NCBI GenBank assembly: GCA_022432975.1
Contig: CM039512.1
Coordinates: forward strand, 3,407,998-3,471,997
Direction: 5' to 3'
Origin: Begonia masoniana
Lineage: Eukaryota; Streptophyta; Magnoliopsida; Cucurbitales; Begoniaceae
Length of the DNA: 64,000 bases
Shown here: positions 34,892 to 54,900 of the stretch, one piece after another
Layout: each line of letters opens with the position of its first letter
Numbering within the stretch: the stretch's first letter is position 1
The notes under the pieces: model-generated
What the model was told of the DNA's origin: nothing
Seen by the model: the letters and a program-made list of their open reading frames with translations, nothing else
The model's database searches: none
Position numbers and translations under genes: made by a program

Positions 34892-35287
34892 AGTAGTGGG
34901 CAAAATTGGACTAGAATTGCGATTTTGTCCACCAAAGAAACCGGTTCTGGTTCAAAATTCTTAAGATCTACAGTTCACGGTTTTGAGGGTCAGAAACCGT
35001 GAAAATTGAAATGAACCATGGGTAAAATATATGACTTGAAATCGGTTAAAACCTAAAACAAAATCTTTAAAACCTAACCCAAAATAGTAAAAAAATGGGC
35101 ATACCTGAAACCGACCCCAAACCCAACTCAAACTCTAAAAGCGTGACTCAAAAATAATAAAAAAATGTAAGTAGTTTTATTCTTTTTTCATTTGTAACAA
35201 AATCGGAATCTTCACAGTTCGGTTCTGATCCCAGAATCCAGCGATTCTGGTTCCGGATTGGAACCGAACTGGATCATCCACCCCTAG
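34892..35287. mobile_element. Probable small hAT-like non-autonomous element
   Basis: The right end is GGATCATCCACCCCTA, of the TAGGGGTG terminal type used by the other hAT elements here. The left end TAGTGGGCAAAATTGG is diverged. The interior is AT-rich with repeated 'aaacctaacccaaa' phrases and no ORF. The flanks TAGTCGAT and TAGTCAAG match at six of eight bases, so a TSD is not secure. Confidence 0.45.
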
Positions 35288-35749
35288 TAGTCAAGTCTTG
35301 GACCTTAATACACGATGGTCGGATCGATTTTATTTTTAGCTCAACATCATGACGCTAGTTATCATAGGTTCGGGCCCGCGTCCAGCTTGGTTTATTGGCA
35401 GTAGGCCAGATGATGACCTTGATCATAGTCACAATGGATGGTTTTATATATAAAAAAAATATATTCAAAGATAAAAGGAGAAGATTGACTTTGTCTTCCA
35501 ACAAATGGATAGTCATTACGTATCATGCCACCGTTGACTTGCTTTAATGGTTTTATTGGCTCATTACCGTTTAGTTTCCATCTTAATCCAATGGTTAACG
35601 CATTAATACTGTGATTGATCCTTGAGCACTTTCCCAGAAATTATACTAAATCCTGGCTAAGTTTTTCTTCGTCTTCCCAAATCTTAGTTTCCAGTTCTAG
35701 AATCAGCAACATTACAGTCGATGCTAATAGTTTACAGATATTTGCAGCA
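35288..35749 (+). promoter_or_regulatory. Upstream region of the CRK gene with W-box cores
   Basis: Two TTGACT cores occur on the plus strand, in 'gattgactttg' (about 35486) and 'gttgacttgc' (about 35533), about 260 and 215 bp before the start codon. TTGAC-C/T is the WRKY-binding W-box core, common in CRK promoters, but such short motifs also occur by chance. A frame-compatible upstream ATG at 35615 exists, but the signal peptide begins at 35750. Confidence 0.4.
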
Positions 35750-42924
<7,175 letters not shown>

Positions 42925-43671
42925 AGATGATCCTTATTAATAGCTTCAAAGCTGGATCTTTCCATAAGCTCTGTACTTAATTTGACTGGCTTTACTGGTT
43001 TGCTTGTAGCATTATTCACCTCTTGTTCTCGTTTAATGATTGTAGCAAAAACTATCACTAATGTTATGTTTAATTTCTATTTCTGTAAATATTGATTGGT
43101 GTAATTAATTATTGAGACTATATTTAGTTGGGTGTTATTTGTCATGTATTTATCGTCACACACACTTGTCACCGAGTGAACACTTGTGTAAATAAAAATT
43201 CTTCGTTAGTAATAATATGAAATCAAATTACTTCTCTCACTGCTTCATCTCTCTTAGGCTTTCTCTTCTTTAATGTAACAAATTATATAGTTAAAATAAG
43301 TTATTAATTGCAGCAATTAATATTTGTCATTAGATAGTATAAATAGATTGTAAAGCTAGTATCATTCTACCCAAAAACTATATTGTGTTATTTTATAGGT
43401 CACTGAACTCAATTTTGTTTCAACCGGTCCAAAACAAAATTATAGAATTTTCTAAGAAGTTGCATATAAATTCTACTTTGTATTTATTTATATTTTATAA
43501 TTTTATAATTTCTTCATGTAACGTTGAATTTTATAATTTGATATACTTGACCAATTATTTTAATTATTTATAATTTATTATTTTAATTAAATAGATTAAC
43601 GAGTTAAATATATAATAATGTGATATTATTTTAAATATTAAAATTACGAACACACCCATCGAGGCAGATAT
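42925..43671. other. Intergenic region between the two CRK loci
   Basis: 3' flank of the CRK, very AT-rich, with AATAAA-like signals (for example 'aataaaaatt' near 43191). No gene was seen. Confidence 0.5.
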
Positions 43672-44208
43672 TGGCCAGTGAGTAGAAAAGCTTAGTCTGA
43701 TCGTTGTATTTTCAAAACTGCTGCTCCAGAAAGAACGATAAGACCTCTCGACTCCGTTCTCCAGCTATTTCGATCAGGTTTGCCGTTTGCGGAAGAAGAA
43801 GCATTGGCAATAATGACATCTATCAGTTTTGAGATTGCGGTTAAATCTCACGAAGGGCACGCTAGCAGCTCGCGTCGGTCTTCGTCTTCTCCCTATTTCT
43901 CTATCACTCTTATTTTCTTCTTTGTTTTGAACTCTGCATTTATGAAGACAGGTTCACGCGTAAAGAGAAGACCAACAGGAGGAAGTCCTCCTTCGGGGGG
44001 GTCGCTAGTTATTAATGAAGGAAAACCACACCACCTCACTTATCGTTCACGGTCTGTTGAAAATATCTTTGTAGACTCCAATGGGAAGAAAAGTTTGCTC
44101 TGACCGTTGAATTTTCAAAAGTGCGGCACCTAAACGATAAGAATCAGTCCGGCGTTATTTCCTGCTATTTATATTAGGTTTGCCGAACAACAAGTATTTA
44201 CAACGATA
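43672..44208 (+). repeat. Imperfect direct repeat of a CRK 5' region
   Basis: About 43682-43850 resembles about 44088-44245: 'agaaaagcttagtctgatcg' against 'agaaaagtttgctctgaccg', then 'attttcaaaa', 'acgataaga', 'aggtttgccg' and a start codon context (MTSISFEI against MESLSLRS). The first copy continues into an open frame (43780-44103) without a DUF26 motif. I read it as a duplicated promoter/leader with the gene body lost. Confidence 0.55.
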
Positions 44209-45136
44209 ATGGAATCTCTCAGTTTGAGATCGTTTTTCCTCGTTTCTTCGTGTTTCAAACTCTCTGTCTATTCCGCTTTTTCCCAACCGGATTTTGAGCT
44301 TACAAGGTGCTATGGAAACGCTGGTTTCTACACCAACGAAAGCCGCTTCAAGAGTAATCTCGATACCGTACTTTCTGCAATTTCTTCCAACACCAACATC
44401 GACTATGGTTATTACAATTTCTCCGCTGGAGATGGCCCAGACAGAGCGAACGCCGTCGCGCTTTGTAGAGGAGACCGGCCAATCGACGAATGCCGAAGCT
44501 GCGTTTATAACGCCTCTATAAAGATTAGAGAGAGTTGTCCGAACCAAACTGAGGCGTTGGGATTGTACGACACCTGCCTGCTTCGTTATTCAAACAACTC
44601 CATAAGTAGCAACAGTGAAATTCCAGCTCTTTACAATCGACAAACCGTAACAGACGTTAATGGATACAATCAAGCGCTCAGAAGGTTATTGGAAACATTG
44701 AGAGATATAGCTGCATCAGGCTCGTCTACTCTCAAGTTGGCGACAGGAACAATCGAAGCCCCATCGTTCCATACCATTTACGGGTTCCTTCAGTGCGCTC
44801 CTGACTTATCGAAGGTGGAATGCGAGGATTGCTTGAATCGAGCCATACGATATATTCCTTCGTGTTGTAATGGATCGATCGGAGCACGGGTGATTCCGGC
44901 TGTTTGTATCCTAAGGTATGAGAACTCCCGCTTCTACAGCGAATCGCCCTCACCACCGCCTCCATCGTTGTTGGCACCACAGCCTCCGCCATTCGGTAGC
45001 CATTAACTGGGCTTTATTTAATCATCTACCATATTCTCTAATAAAGGACAAGGTTTTGTAATAAAAATCTCAAATACTGGTGTGAACTAATACTTATTTT
45101 ACTATTAAATTTTGCAGTCATAATTATCAGTAGAGT
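44209..45136 (+). pseudogene. 5' part of a second CRK, truncated in the membrane-span exon
   Basis: Exon 1 starts at 44209 (MESLSLRSFFLVSSCFKLSV, a signal peptide) and holds two DUF26 domains with C-x8-C-x2-C motifs (CRGDRPIDECRSC and CAPDLSKVECEDC), then a proline-rich hinge (SPSPPPPSLLAPQPPPF). The likely donor is GTAGCC near 44996. After TTTTGCAG (acceptor at 45116-45117) the next exon begins with codons for VIIIS, the usual start of a CRK membrane span. It is cut by the edge of the segmental duplication at about 45137. The kinase is absent. Without splicing, exon 1 reads on to a stop at 45006 and gives a 265-residue secreted-type double-DUF26 protein, so a product is possible. Pseudogene is the cautious call. 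Confidence 0.75.
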
Positions 45137-45354
45137 ATTAAACTATCATAGACAAATAAGAATGCCCTACAAATCGAGCACAAAATCGGCCAATCTTTGA
45201 AATACACACTTGCAAACAAGAACACATAATTTAAAGGAAGTAAAAAAAAAAATAAGGGAGATTATTAAATTCCATAGATGCGATAGTAAAGTTTTTGAAA
45301 TTATATTTACAATTAAATAGAATAGGCTGTTTCCGGGTGAAGAAGACAGTTTAC

Positions 45355-46139
45355 CCTATTTTTGTTTGATTTTCCTATAATAACGCCAGGTCCAATTACA
45401 GTTCCTGATCCAACATGAACATTGGCACCAAGAACAGATTTTGAATGAACAGTAGCCCCCATCTCTATTTGCACTGTTGAATCAATGAAAGCAGACTTGT
45501 GAAAATTCCCACCTCCATTGTGCCACGTCTGAAACTCATGACCATCTAGTCCAATATCATTTTTCGTTTCTGTAGGTCAGAAAATTTGACAAGTGAAAAG
45601 ATATGATCAATGATGTCTTCAACTGAAACACATTATTCTCAAATTCGATGCTTGTTATCAAAGACGACACACATTAAAGATGCAAGCGCTAAATATACCC
45701 AGAAAATAATAATCTATCTAGATGCTTGACAGCCAACTAGAAGAACATAATGCAGAATTGCATTTCAATAAGCTAATGAAAAATATTCTTTCGATCAAAT
45801 AAATTGGGTGGTCTATAATCAAACTTTACGAAGGATGGATGCGCATTTGACTTCCATGTCACCAAAAAAAAAGGACCTTTGAAGTTTGAATGGAACTCTG
45901 TTTTCAGAGGCATTTCGGCGAACAAAATGTACGGCAGTTACTTCAAACATACCGGAAGTAAAAAAGCAAGCTGTGAAGCCACTAGCATTGGAGGAAGCAG
46001 GAAAACTACAAGGCCGATCAATTCTCGACAGGAACAGCACTAGTGAGACTGGTCTACGGGAGTTAACAGGGAAAAAATAGCCGGGTGAGAGAAAAGAAGC
46101 AGCAGAAGAAACCGCCAATCTTCTAAGACTTGATTTCAT
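45355..46139 (-). pseudogene. LpxD pseudogene, exons 1 and 2 only
   Basis: Exon 1 (45953-46139) has the same length as the real gene and an open frame with several substitutions, for example SPGYFF in place of SPGSFF. Exon 2 (45355-45569) has 215 bases against 214 in the functional gene: an extra T in 'tttttgtttgatttt' shifts the frame. Exons 3-10 are missing because the duplication breakpoint lies in intron 2. It cannot encode LpxD. Confidence 0.9.
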
Positions 46140-46833
46140 GTCCAAAGGCAGATTTCTTGCTTGGATTCGATGACCTTGTTTCAAGAAAGAAAGGGAAAGC
46201 GAATTCCAGTTGTCGTTCTGGGCAGAACAGCTAGACCAGCATCCACGCTGCTGGAGACTGGAGGAAATGCACGCACAGCAGCTGCTGATGAATTGTCATT
46301 TATACTTCCGACGGGTCGTTTAGCAATAGTTCAGGAAGTTGCATGTCGTTTGTTCTAAAAGCAAAGGACATAGTATGGCTTAGGTTTGGTGTAGGTTTTT
46401 TTTTAATAATATAATTACTTGAGTAAATTAAAAAAGTTTTTTTAATAATATAATTACTTGAGTAAATTAAAAAAAACTAACTTTGTTAATAAATTAATCT
46501 TTAACCTATTATTCACTAATTTTTGTTTAATTTTTTTTATTAAAATTGTCACGTGCAACACACGTGTAAAAAAATGAGTTTCTAATTTTAAAATTACATT
46601 TTTATTGATACAATTAACGTAATAAATTAACTATTTATAATTTATTACATCTTATTTTTATAAGATTTTTTTTTTAAATTTTAAACCTTAAAATATTGAT
46701 TTAAAAAAAAAAAAATTTAAATTTATTATTCATCGAGGCAAACCTCAAAGTATCTAAAGTAAGCAATTTGAACCCTGCAATATGGTGAACCAGCCCTCCT
46801 CTTCGGTTTAGATGAATTTTTTTGTCGTCTATT
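46140..46833. other. Upstream flank of the LpxD pseudogene with the empty MULE site
   Basis: No gene. 'aattaaaaaaaactaacttt' near 46466-46484 is the uninterrupted target of the MULE found at 3991. A 39-bp piece ending in this site is duplicated in tandem (about 46396-46473). Bases 46826-46833 (CGTCTATT) are the left TSD of the hAT copy. Confidence 0.75.
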
Positions 46834-47120
46834 TAGGGGTAAGCATGGTTCGGTCCGGTCTGGTTCCGGGACTGCACCGGACCGGACTGCAGGATTCAGG
46901 ATTTTTATCCCGAATCCATAACCGGCCCGACAAGAGATCGAGACCAGACCGCGGGATTCAGGATTTTTATCCCGAATCCATAACCGGCCCGACAAGAGAC
47001 CGGGACTGGACCGGAATTTTCAGTCCGGTCCCGGTTTCTCCAACCATAATGCTGATTTTTTTTTAATTAAAAAATAAAAAATTTCAATATTGCATACATA
47101 TTTTTTCCAATAAATATCTT

Positions 47121-48512
47121 AACCATACAAAATAAATCCAACTATCTAACATAAAAACTCAATTCAACTATCAAACATTATAAAATATAACGAAATCTAA
47201 TAAACCAAATTCAACATACAAAATAAATCCAACTATCTAACATAAAAACTCAATTCAACTATCAAACATTATAAAATATAACGAAATCTAATAAACCAAA
47301 TTCAACATACAAAATAAATCCAACTATCTAACATAAAAACTCAATTCAACTATCAAACATTATAAAATATAACGAAATCTAATAAACCAAATTCAACATA
47401 CAAAATAAATCCAACTATCTAACATAAAAACTCAATTCAACTATCAAACATTATAAAATATAACGAAATCTAATAAACCAAATTCAACATACAAAATAAA
47501 TCCAACTATCTAACATAAAAACTCAATTCAACTATCAAACATTATAAAATATAACGAAATCTAATAAACCAAATTCAACATACAAAATAAATCCAACTAT
47601 CTAACATAAAAACTCAATTCAACTATCAAACATTATAAAATATAACGAAATCTAATAAACCAAATTCAACATACAAAATAAATCCAACTATCTAACATAA
47701 AAACTCAATTCAACTATCAAACATTATAAAATATAACGAAATCTAATAAACCAAATTCAACATACAAAATAAATCCAACTATCTAACATAAAAACTCAAT
47801 TCAACTATCAAACATTATAAAATATAACGAAATCTAATAAACCAAATTCAACATACAAAATAAATCCAACTATCTAACATAAAAACTCAATTCAACTATC
47901 AAACATTATAAAATATAACGAAATCTAATAAACCAAATTCAACATACAAAATAAATCCAACTATCTAACATAAAAACTCAATTCAACTATCAAACATTAT
48001 AAAATATAACGAAATCTAATAAACCAAATTCAACATACAAAATAAATCCAACTATCTAACATAAAAACTCAATTCAACTATCAAACATTATAAAATATAA
48101 CGAAATCTAATAAACCAAATTCAACATACAAAATAAATCCAACTATCTAACATAAAAACTCAATTCAACTATCAAACATTATAAAATATAACGAAATCTA
48201 ATAAACCAAATTCAACATACAAAATAAATCCAACTATCTAACATAAAAACTCAATTCAACTATCAAACATTATAAAATATAACGAAATCTAATAAACCAA
48301 ATTCAACATACAAAATAAATCCAACTATCTAACATAAAAACTCAATTCAACTATCAAACATTATAAAATATAACGAAATCTAATAAACCAAATTCAACAT
48401 ACAAAATAAATCCAACTATCTAACATAAAAACTCAATTCAACTATCAAACATTATAAAATATAACGAAATCTAATAAACCAAATTCAACATACAAAATAA
48501 ATCCAACTATCT
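47121..48512. repeat. 91-bp tandem array in the hAT copy (about 15 copies)
   Basis: Virtually identical 91-bp units, each with 'aaataaatccaactatctaa' and 'ataaaatataacgaaatct'. Copy 1 of the hAT has only about two diverged units at 11830-12050. The expansion therefore happened after the segmental duplication. Confidence 0.9.
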
Positions 48513-48732
48513 TTTAACATACAAACTAAATTTAACTATATAAAAATACAAACTAAATAGTAAATCCAACTAAATAGTTAATTTCAATCCAACTTTCAAA
48601 CAATTAAAGATAAACATTAAAATGAAGTCAATAATTGCAAAAACATCAAGTCATCAATGTGTCATCTTCTACTTCTATAAAATTTTCATCGATAGAGTTA
48701 GCAGAATCTGCAAAATAAAAATATTAAAGGCA

Positions 48733-50780
48733 TTAGTTATTCATTAGAGATAAACATGTGAAACAAATAAATATTAGAATGTTCGAATCTTCAACTGTAG
48801 TTGTCATAGTAATATCTTCAAAATCATCGTCAATGTTTGTACTTGTAGAAATTTTGAAAGAATTGAATGTTTTGAGCCAACTTTGGGAGCATATAAGAGC
48901 TTCAACATTTTGGGGGCTTAGCAAATTGCGAAAGACATCAAGAACACAACCACTACAACTAAAAGCAGATTCTGACGCCACTGTAGAAATTGGAATGATC
49001 AATATATCTTTCGCAATTATACTCAAAACTTGATATTCATCAGAGTTCCTCTTTCACCAAAATAATATGTCAGAACTATCTGAAAACATCTCTAATTTCT
49101 CAGACAAATATAGATCAATCTCTGACATATTACTTTCCTCATTTGTCTCGGAAGAATTGTCAATCCCATAAAACATCAAGTACACTGCACTTGAACGAGC
49201 TTGCGCCAAATAACTCATTGACGTTGGAGACCTTCGTTGACTATTGCTGGTACTTGGAGTATGGTCTTCATTGGTTGTATCACCTTTATATTCGGTATAC
49301 AACTTTGTAAGTACATCATCTACCTGCTTTGCGTATTGTGCAGGTCTTTCATTGCCAAATAAAATGGCTAAACAATGTCGTAAAAATTTAGTTTTGCAAC
49401 GTGGATCAAGAACAAGATCAACATATATAAACATGTTTATTTTTTCAAAGGATCCCCAATATTTATCAAACTTCTTTTCCATATCGTTGGTCATTCTTCT
49501 TAGCGTAAAATTATCGCTTTTACCATATGTCTCGATAGAAATCTTCAAATTACAGATTTCACCTACATACATATTTGCTGTAATATGCAGAGAAGCAGAA
49601 ACACAGAGTGTCATAGTATGGAATGTCTCTAAGAATTTTATGTATTCTCGAATGCATGACCAATCTTTAGATATGGGTGAACCTTCCACTTCCATTTTAT
49701 TCAAGAAAGAGCTATCATTCTCTGCTAATTTTTCAAAAGTTTTTTCATACTTCTCAGCACTTGCCAACATCAAATACGTCGAGTTCCAACGAGTAGGAAC
49801 ATCGAGCGGCAAATTACTTTTACAAGTAATTTTAACTGCATCAACGCAGGCTTTGAACTGTTGCAATCTTTCAAGAGAAGACATTACGTATTTAACAACT
49901 TTTCGTATCCGCGCTATGGACTCATGATGTTCTTTCAAACCTTCAGGAATGATCAAATTGAGAACATGTACAAAACATCTTACGTGCATATGATCGCCAT
50001 TTAAAATCAATCATTTCCAATTTCAAATTGTTTTCGTCAAATAGGAAATAACAACATCGTTGGAAGAAGCATTGTCAACGGTTATAGTTGTAACATTTTC
50101 AATCTCCCAATTAAGCAAACATTTTTCAACTTCATTACCAATAAATTCACCCTTATGGTTCAGAATCAAATAAAAATTCAATATTTTCTTCTGCACATTC
50201 CAATCTCATCAACATAATAACATGTCAGCACCATGTAATTCAAATTCTGAATAAAGGTCCATGTATCAGTGGTCAAGCATACTCTCTGTGATATTGTAAA
50301 AAAACGCTCCTTCAATTTGGTTCTTTCTTTCTGATACATTTTGCGAATATCTCTTGCTGCTGTAAACCTAGACGACATAATAAACTTGGGATTGAGATAC
50401 AGACAAAACGTCCTAAAACCAATTCATTCTACCAATTTGAGTGAAAATTCATCCAAAATAATCATCTTTGCGAGAAATTCTCTAGTAGTCATTGTAGTAA
50501 ATATGGGTATCCTAGCAGTCTTGATCTCATTAAGTTTAAACAACAAAGTTTTTTGCTTACTGTCTACATTTCGTGGGAACTTTTTGCACACTTTAATATG
50601 TTTTACTAAACTTGAAGTCCCATTTTTCGGGTGTGCTGCATACATCTGTCCACAAGAATTACATTTAGCTGAATTAGTTTTCGGTATCCTACTGAAGTGA
50701 ATCCAAACTACAGACTTAGTTCTTTTCGATTCGACATGGAAACTTTCACTATGAGGAACATCCATCCTATCGTGCAACAA
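48733..50780 (-). pseudogene. hAT transposase, copy 2, frameshifted
   Basis: BED finger at 50424-50780 (CNSCGQMYAAHP, HIKVC), middle region at 50178-50378, long RNase H-like part at 49054-50010 (DVPTRWNSTYLMLASAEKYE), and dimerisation domain at 48733-49026 (IPISTVASESAFSCSGCVLD). Frames change at about 50400, 50030 and 49040, so it is disabled. It lacks the LTRs and so shows the ancestral layout of the gene. Confidence 0.87.
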
Positions 50781-51405
50781 AAAACAATAAACGGATCAAC
50801 ACATTAATCAACTACCCAAATTAGCACAAAACAACAGCAAATTAATCCCAAATTTGCACAGCAAAATAGCAAGATGCAAACAACAAATTTAACACTAAAC
50901 AAAAACTTAACTAAACACTAAACAACAAATTAAATGCCCTCATATTGATACCAATGTCAAACAACAAATTTAACACTAAACAAAACTTAAGTAAACATGC
51001 AAGCTTGCTGCCGAGTGCAAATGAGACAATTCAGCAACAAAAAAACTTGCTGGCCGAACGAGACTCCAAATTTAGCAGCAAACAAACACAAACTTTACAA
51101 TTTAACAAGAAATGATACAATTTAGTAGTGAATAATAAACGCACCTTGAAGTTCCAGACTTGAGTTGCTTGCTGCCGAGTGCTTGAGCCGTGAGCACTGA
51201 GTTCTTTTCGGGTTGCTTGCTGCGTAGTGCCAAGTGTGTGAGCTGTGAGGGCTGAAGATTGAAGAGAGACTGGCGAGTGCGAGGGAGAATTGAGTCACAG
51301 AGTCAGAGTGACCGTCAGTCTGTCGCTAGCCGAGGCCGAGCCCTAACTTCTGAGAGAGTGAGCCATGAACGCCGAACGGTGAACTGCGGTCTGATTACAG
51401 AACCA

Positions 51406-51929
51406 CCAAATGACATGCCCAGGAGGCCCGTTACAAGATCGCAAACTAAAGCTTATAATCTGCTTAACCTTTTTACCAATGAGTTTGCTTTTCTTGCAGG
51501 AATTGATCCTATTGTCAACATCACATGGGAGCCTAATTTGGAGGATATGGATCAGCCCTTGTACATCCTCACTTGGAACATACAGATGGACTCCTTAATT
51601 GGCCCAATAAGAATTTGTCTTCCCGGCCCCTAAATTATTTAATTTTGTTTTAAACTTTTGTGGCAAACTCTAGCCTTGTAAGATTACGACGCCTAGGACG
51701 TTCGGGAATGATCCTAGAGGAGGTTTCTTGAGAAGGGACTTGTTCATGGAATTCATTTCGGGGAGGATTGTGTAAAAGTGATTGGACTTGTTGGGCAAGG
51801 TTGTGAATCATGCTCGTTAAGGCCTCAATTTGTCCTTGTACATTCCCTTGGGTGCTAGTTTCACCTTCGTGACGTGTAGGTTCGGGAGGGGGAGTGCCCC
51901 CCGCACGATTTGGTTCTTTGTGCGGTGTG
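51406..51929 (-). pseudogene. Fragment of a retroelement gag-like region
   Basis: On the minus strand 51650-51924 is open and encodes a Pro/Glu-rich start followed by EALTSMIHNLAQQVQSLLHN, then a basic RPRRRNLTRLEF. This resembles the N-terminal part of plant gag proteins, without a decisive motif. The plus strand at 51411-51633 is also open (RRPVTRSQTKAYNLL). The piece is cut on the right by the LTR element at 51930 and probably continues at 62817. Low confidence in the family. Confidence 0.4.
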
Positions 51930-54900
51930 TGTAACGCCCCGAACCCGCCCCGGGCCCGGTGCGTCACGTTGCCAACAAATCCCATGTTTAAAATGACCTT
52001 TAAAATAATTTTTGTGAAATATTCGGCTCGGTTTATGTAAATTCCCGGCTCGATGTTCGGGTTTTTCGAACCCTCAAATTTTCTTGGAACACGTGTCTAA
52101 AATACGTTGAAATACGTTGGAAAAATGTCGGGTCAAAACATGTTGGAAATCGGGAGAAAAATAATAAAAAAAAACTGAAATTGCACCAAAAAGGGTGCTG
52201 GGCGCGCCCAGCCTGTGCAGCGTGCGCGCTACGCGCGCGCTGCGCGCGCGCCAAGCGCGCCGCACGCGCCGCACGCGCGCGCGCGTCCCGCGCTGGGGCG
52301 CACCAGCCGCCCCACTTCTTTGTTTTCACGACCGATCGTGGCTAAAAGCCCGATCGGTCGGGCCTCCTCGGGTTTTCTTCACCCAGAAATTTCCCGACCG
52401 CGACCGGTCGTGCCCCAGGCCCGATCGGTCGGGCCGGCTCGGGTTTTTCACCACCGAAAACACCCTAAAATGCCCTTTTTAACCTTTTTCCACCTCCCTA
52501 CACATTTTAACACTTTTCTACATTCCCGACACCTCCAAAAAATTCTGAAAATTTAAGCATACCTTCCCGACACCTAAATCTTCGGGTCCCGTAAAAATCT
52601 CAGAAAACCGACTTAAAACGAATAAATGCAAAAATAGCGAACACGACCCGACGTTAGTTACTTTAAAATCAGAACGGGCAATATAACGCCTAAAACTTTA
52701 AATACCCAAAACCTGAAATAATTCCCGGAAAACACACAACTTCCATCACGAACAACTATACTCACTAACCATCACCAAATCAACTCATAAACCCGGTAAC
52801 ATATATACGAAAATATTTACGAACACAATTTACCACAAAACGACATTCCCTAACTTCCACAAAACAACATTTCCACACATCAACTATCCATACCAAAATA
52901 ACATTCACCTCCCACTACCCGAGACATCCAGTGGTCAAAACGCCCCGACAATAGCCTGCACCGGCGGGCCCCGTACTCCTCCAATTGCAGCCTAATCCTC
53001 GGTAGTCTCGTCTACCTCACCTGTAAACAAATCGTCACCTACACCACAGAACACACAAAAAGGTAAGCCTAACGCTTAGCAAGTAGGGATAACAATATAA
53101 ACAAGCCCAAAGCACACTCACGCTCACCCAACCCAAACATATCGACACAACACTACTCGGCACTACAACGCAACACAACATTACCCAATACAACAACATA
53201 GCACCACACCCCAAGGCAACTCAACAAACCGACTCAACACAACACAACAACAATACAATGCAGTTTCTACTCTCGGTTGTATGTATCACGTTCTCATTTC
53301 ATTAATCGTAGGCGTACCTCTCTCGTAGAATATCCATTCTACTCGAGACACAGTTGCGTACCTCTCGAGTAGCACTCGAGACACAGTTGCGTACCTCTCA
53401 AGTTGCACTTGAGACACAGTTGCGTACCTCCCGGGTAACACCCGAGACACAGTTGCGTACCTCCCGAGTAACACTCGAGACACATTTGCGTACCTCCCGA
53501 GCAGCGCCCGAGACACAGTTGCGTACCTCCCGAGTAACACTCGAGACACAGTTGCGTACCTCCCGAGCAGCGCCCGAGACACAGTTGCGTACCTCCCGGG
53601 TAACACCCGAGACACAGTTGCGTACCTCCCGAGCAGCGCCCGAGACACAGTTGCGTACCTCCCGGGTAACACCCGAGACACAGTTGCGTACCTCCCGAGT
53701 AACACTCGAGACACATTTGCGTACCTCCCGAGCAGCGCCCGAGACACAGTTGCGTACCTCTCGAGCAGCGCTCGAGACACAGTTGCGTACCTCCCGGGTA
53801 ACACCCGAGACACAGTTGCGTACCTCCCGAGTAACACTCGAGACACATTTGCGTACCTCCCGAGCAGCGCCCGAGACACAGTTGCGTACCTCTCGAGCAG
53901 CGCTCGAGACACAGTTGCGTTTCTTACGTTTCAAACTCACGACTCAAAACATGCTCACTCTATGCACAATATAAGATAACCACAACCACCAAAAAATCAC
54001 CAACAACAACAATAACCAAGCAACCAAACCCAACAACAACCAATATTCAAACCATGCCTATTCCCCCAATACTTAACCGAAACAAACAAAGCAAAGCAAC
54101 GAACTCACAATTCAAACCAAGTAAAGCAACCAACTAACAATTCCCAAACAAAGCGAAGAAATCAACAAACAACAATTCCCTACCGTTCCGTGGTGTAGGC
54201 CCGAAGGCAAAACATAACGTCCTCTACTTACCTGGTTGCCCGGATTCCAGTTGCTTACTTTTACCGATAATTCAATCGTCCGACGTCCTAAAATAACAAA
54301 AATGTAACTTCATAAGTCACCAATAAAATCTAAAGGATTCTTAAACCTAAAACTAAACAACACTTAAACAACTTCACAGTCAAAACACTCAAACTCGGTT
54401 TTTCCCCAAAATTGACCGTCAAACTTCAAACGGTCGTAACTCTCTCGTTTTTCAACGGATTTCGACGTGCCACCCCAACTCGGAAACCTCTACACGTCTA
54501 CTATTCATTGAAACACCCAAACCAACCAAACAAACACATTAGCTAACCCGAAAATCCAGCAAACAGAATCGGGTATATGGTGTTCTTCAACCATTTTTGT
54601 GGAACACTCTTTCAATCTTCCATCTAACCCCTCTAACAACCTAAATCACTCCATTCAACAACTAAACTACCAAAATAGGAAGGAAATCTAACATCTAAAC
54701 TCAATTTTTCGGAATCCCTAACCTAGGGTTTTCCAACATTCTCCAAACTCAACCAAAGTACATAAAACACTTCTAAACTCCATCTAAATGTGCACAAACC
54801 AAAACCCAAGTGAAATTACCTTGAAAAGTCTTCAATAGATGAAGAAAGGAGAAAGGGGATCGATGGCTATGGAGGAGAAGGAGAGAAGCATGATGAAGAT

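Larger units (their letters stand above)
45137..51405. repeat. Segmental duplication, second copy of about 2717-18380
   Basis: The order of features is the same as in the left copy: LpxD intron 2 to exon 1, the MULE target, the left flank, then the hAT element from its TIR to a point equivalent to about 18380. Sequence is similar throughout. This copy lacks the MULE and both solo LTRs. It begins inside the second CRK and ends where an unrelated retroelement fragment starts. Confidence 0.9.
46834..51405 (-). mobile_element. hAT transposon, copy 2, right end lost
   Basis: Begins with TAGGGGTAAGCATGG and is collinear with the hAT at 11475, but without the two solo LTRs. It stops at about 51405 within 'gtctgattacagaaccac', equivalent to about 18382 in copy 1, so about 355 bp including the right terminus are missing. 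The left part is inflated by a 91-bp tandem array. Confidence 0.88.
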
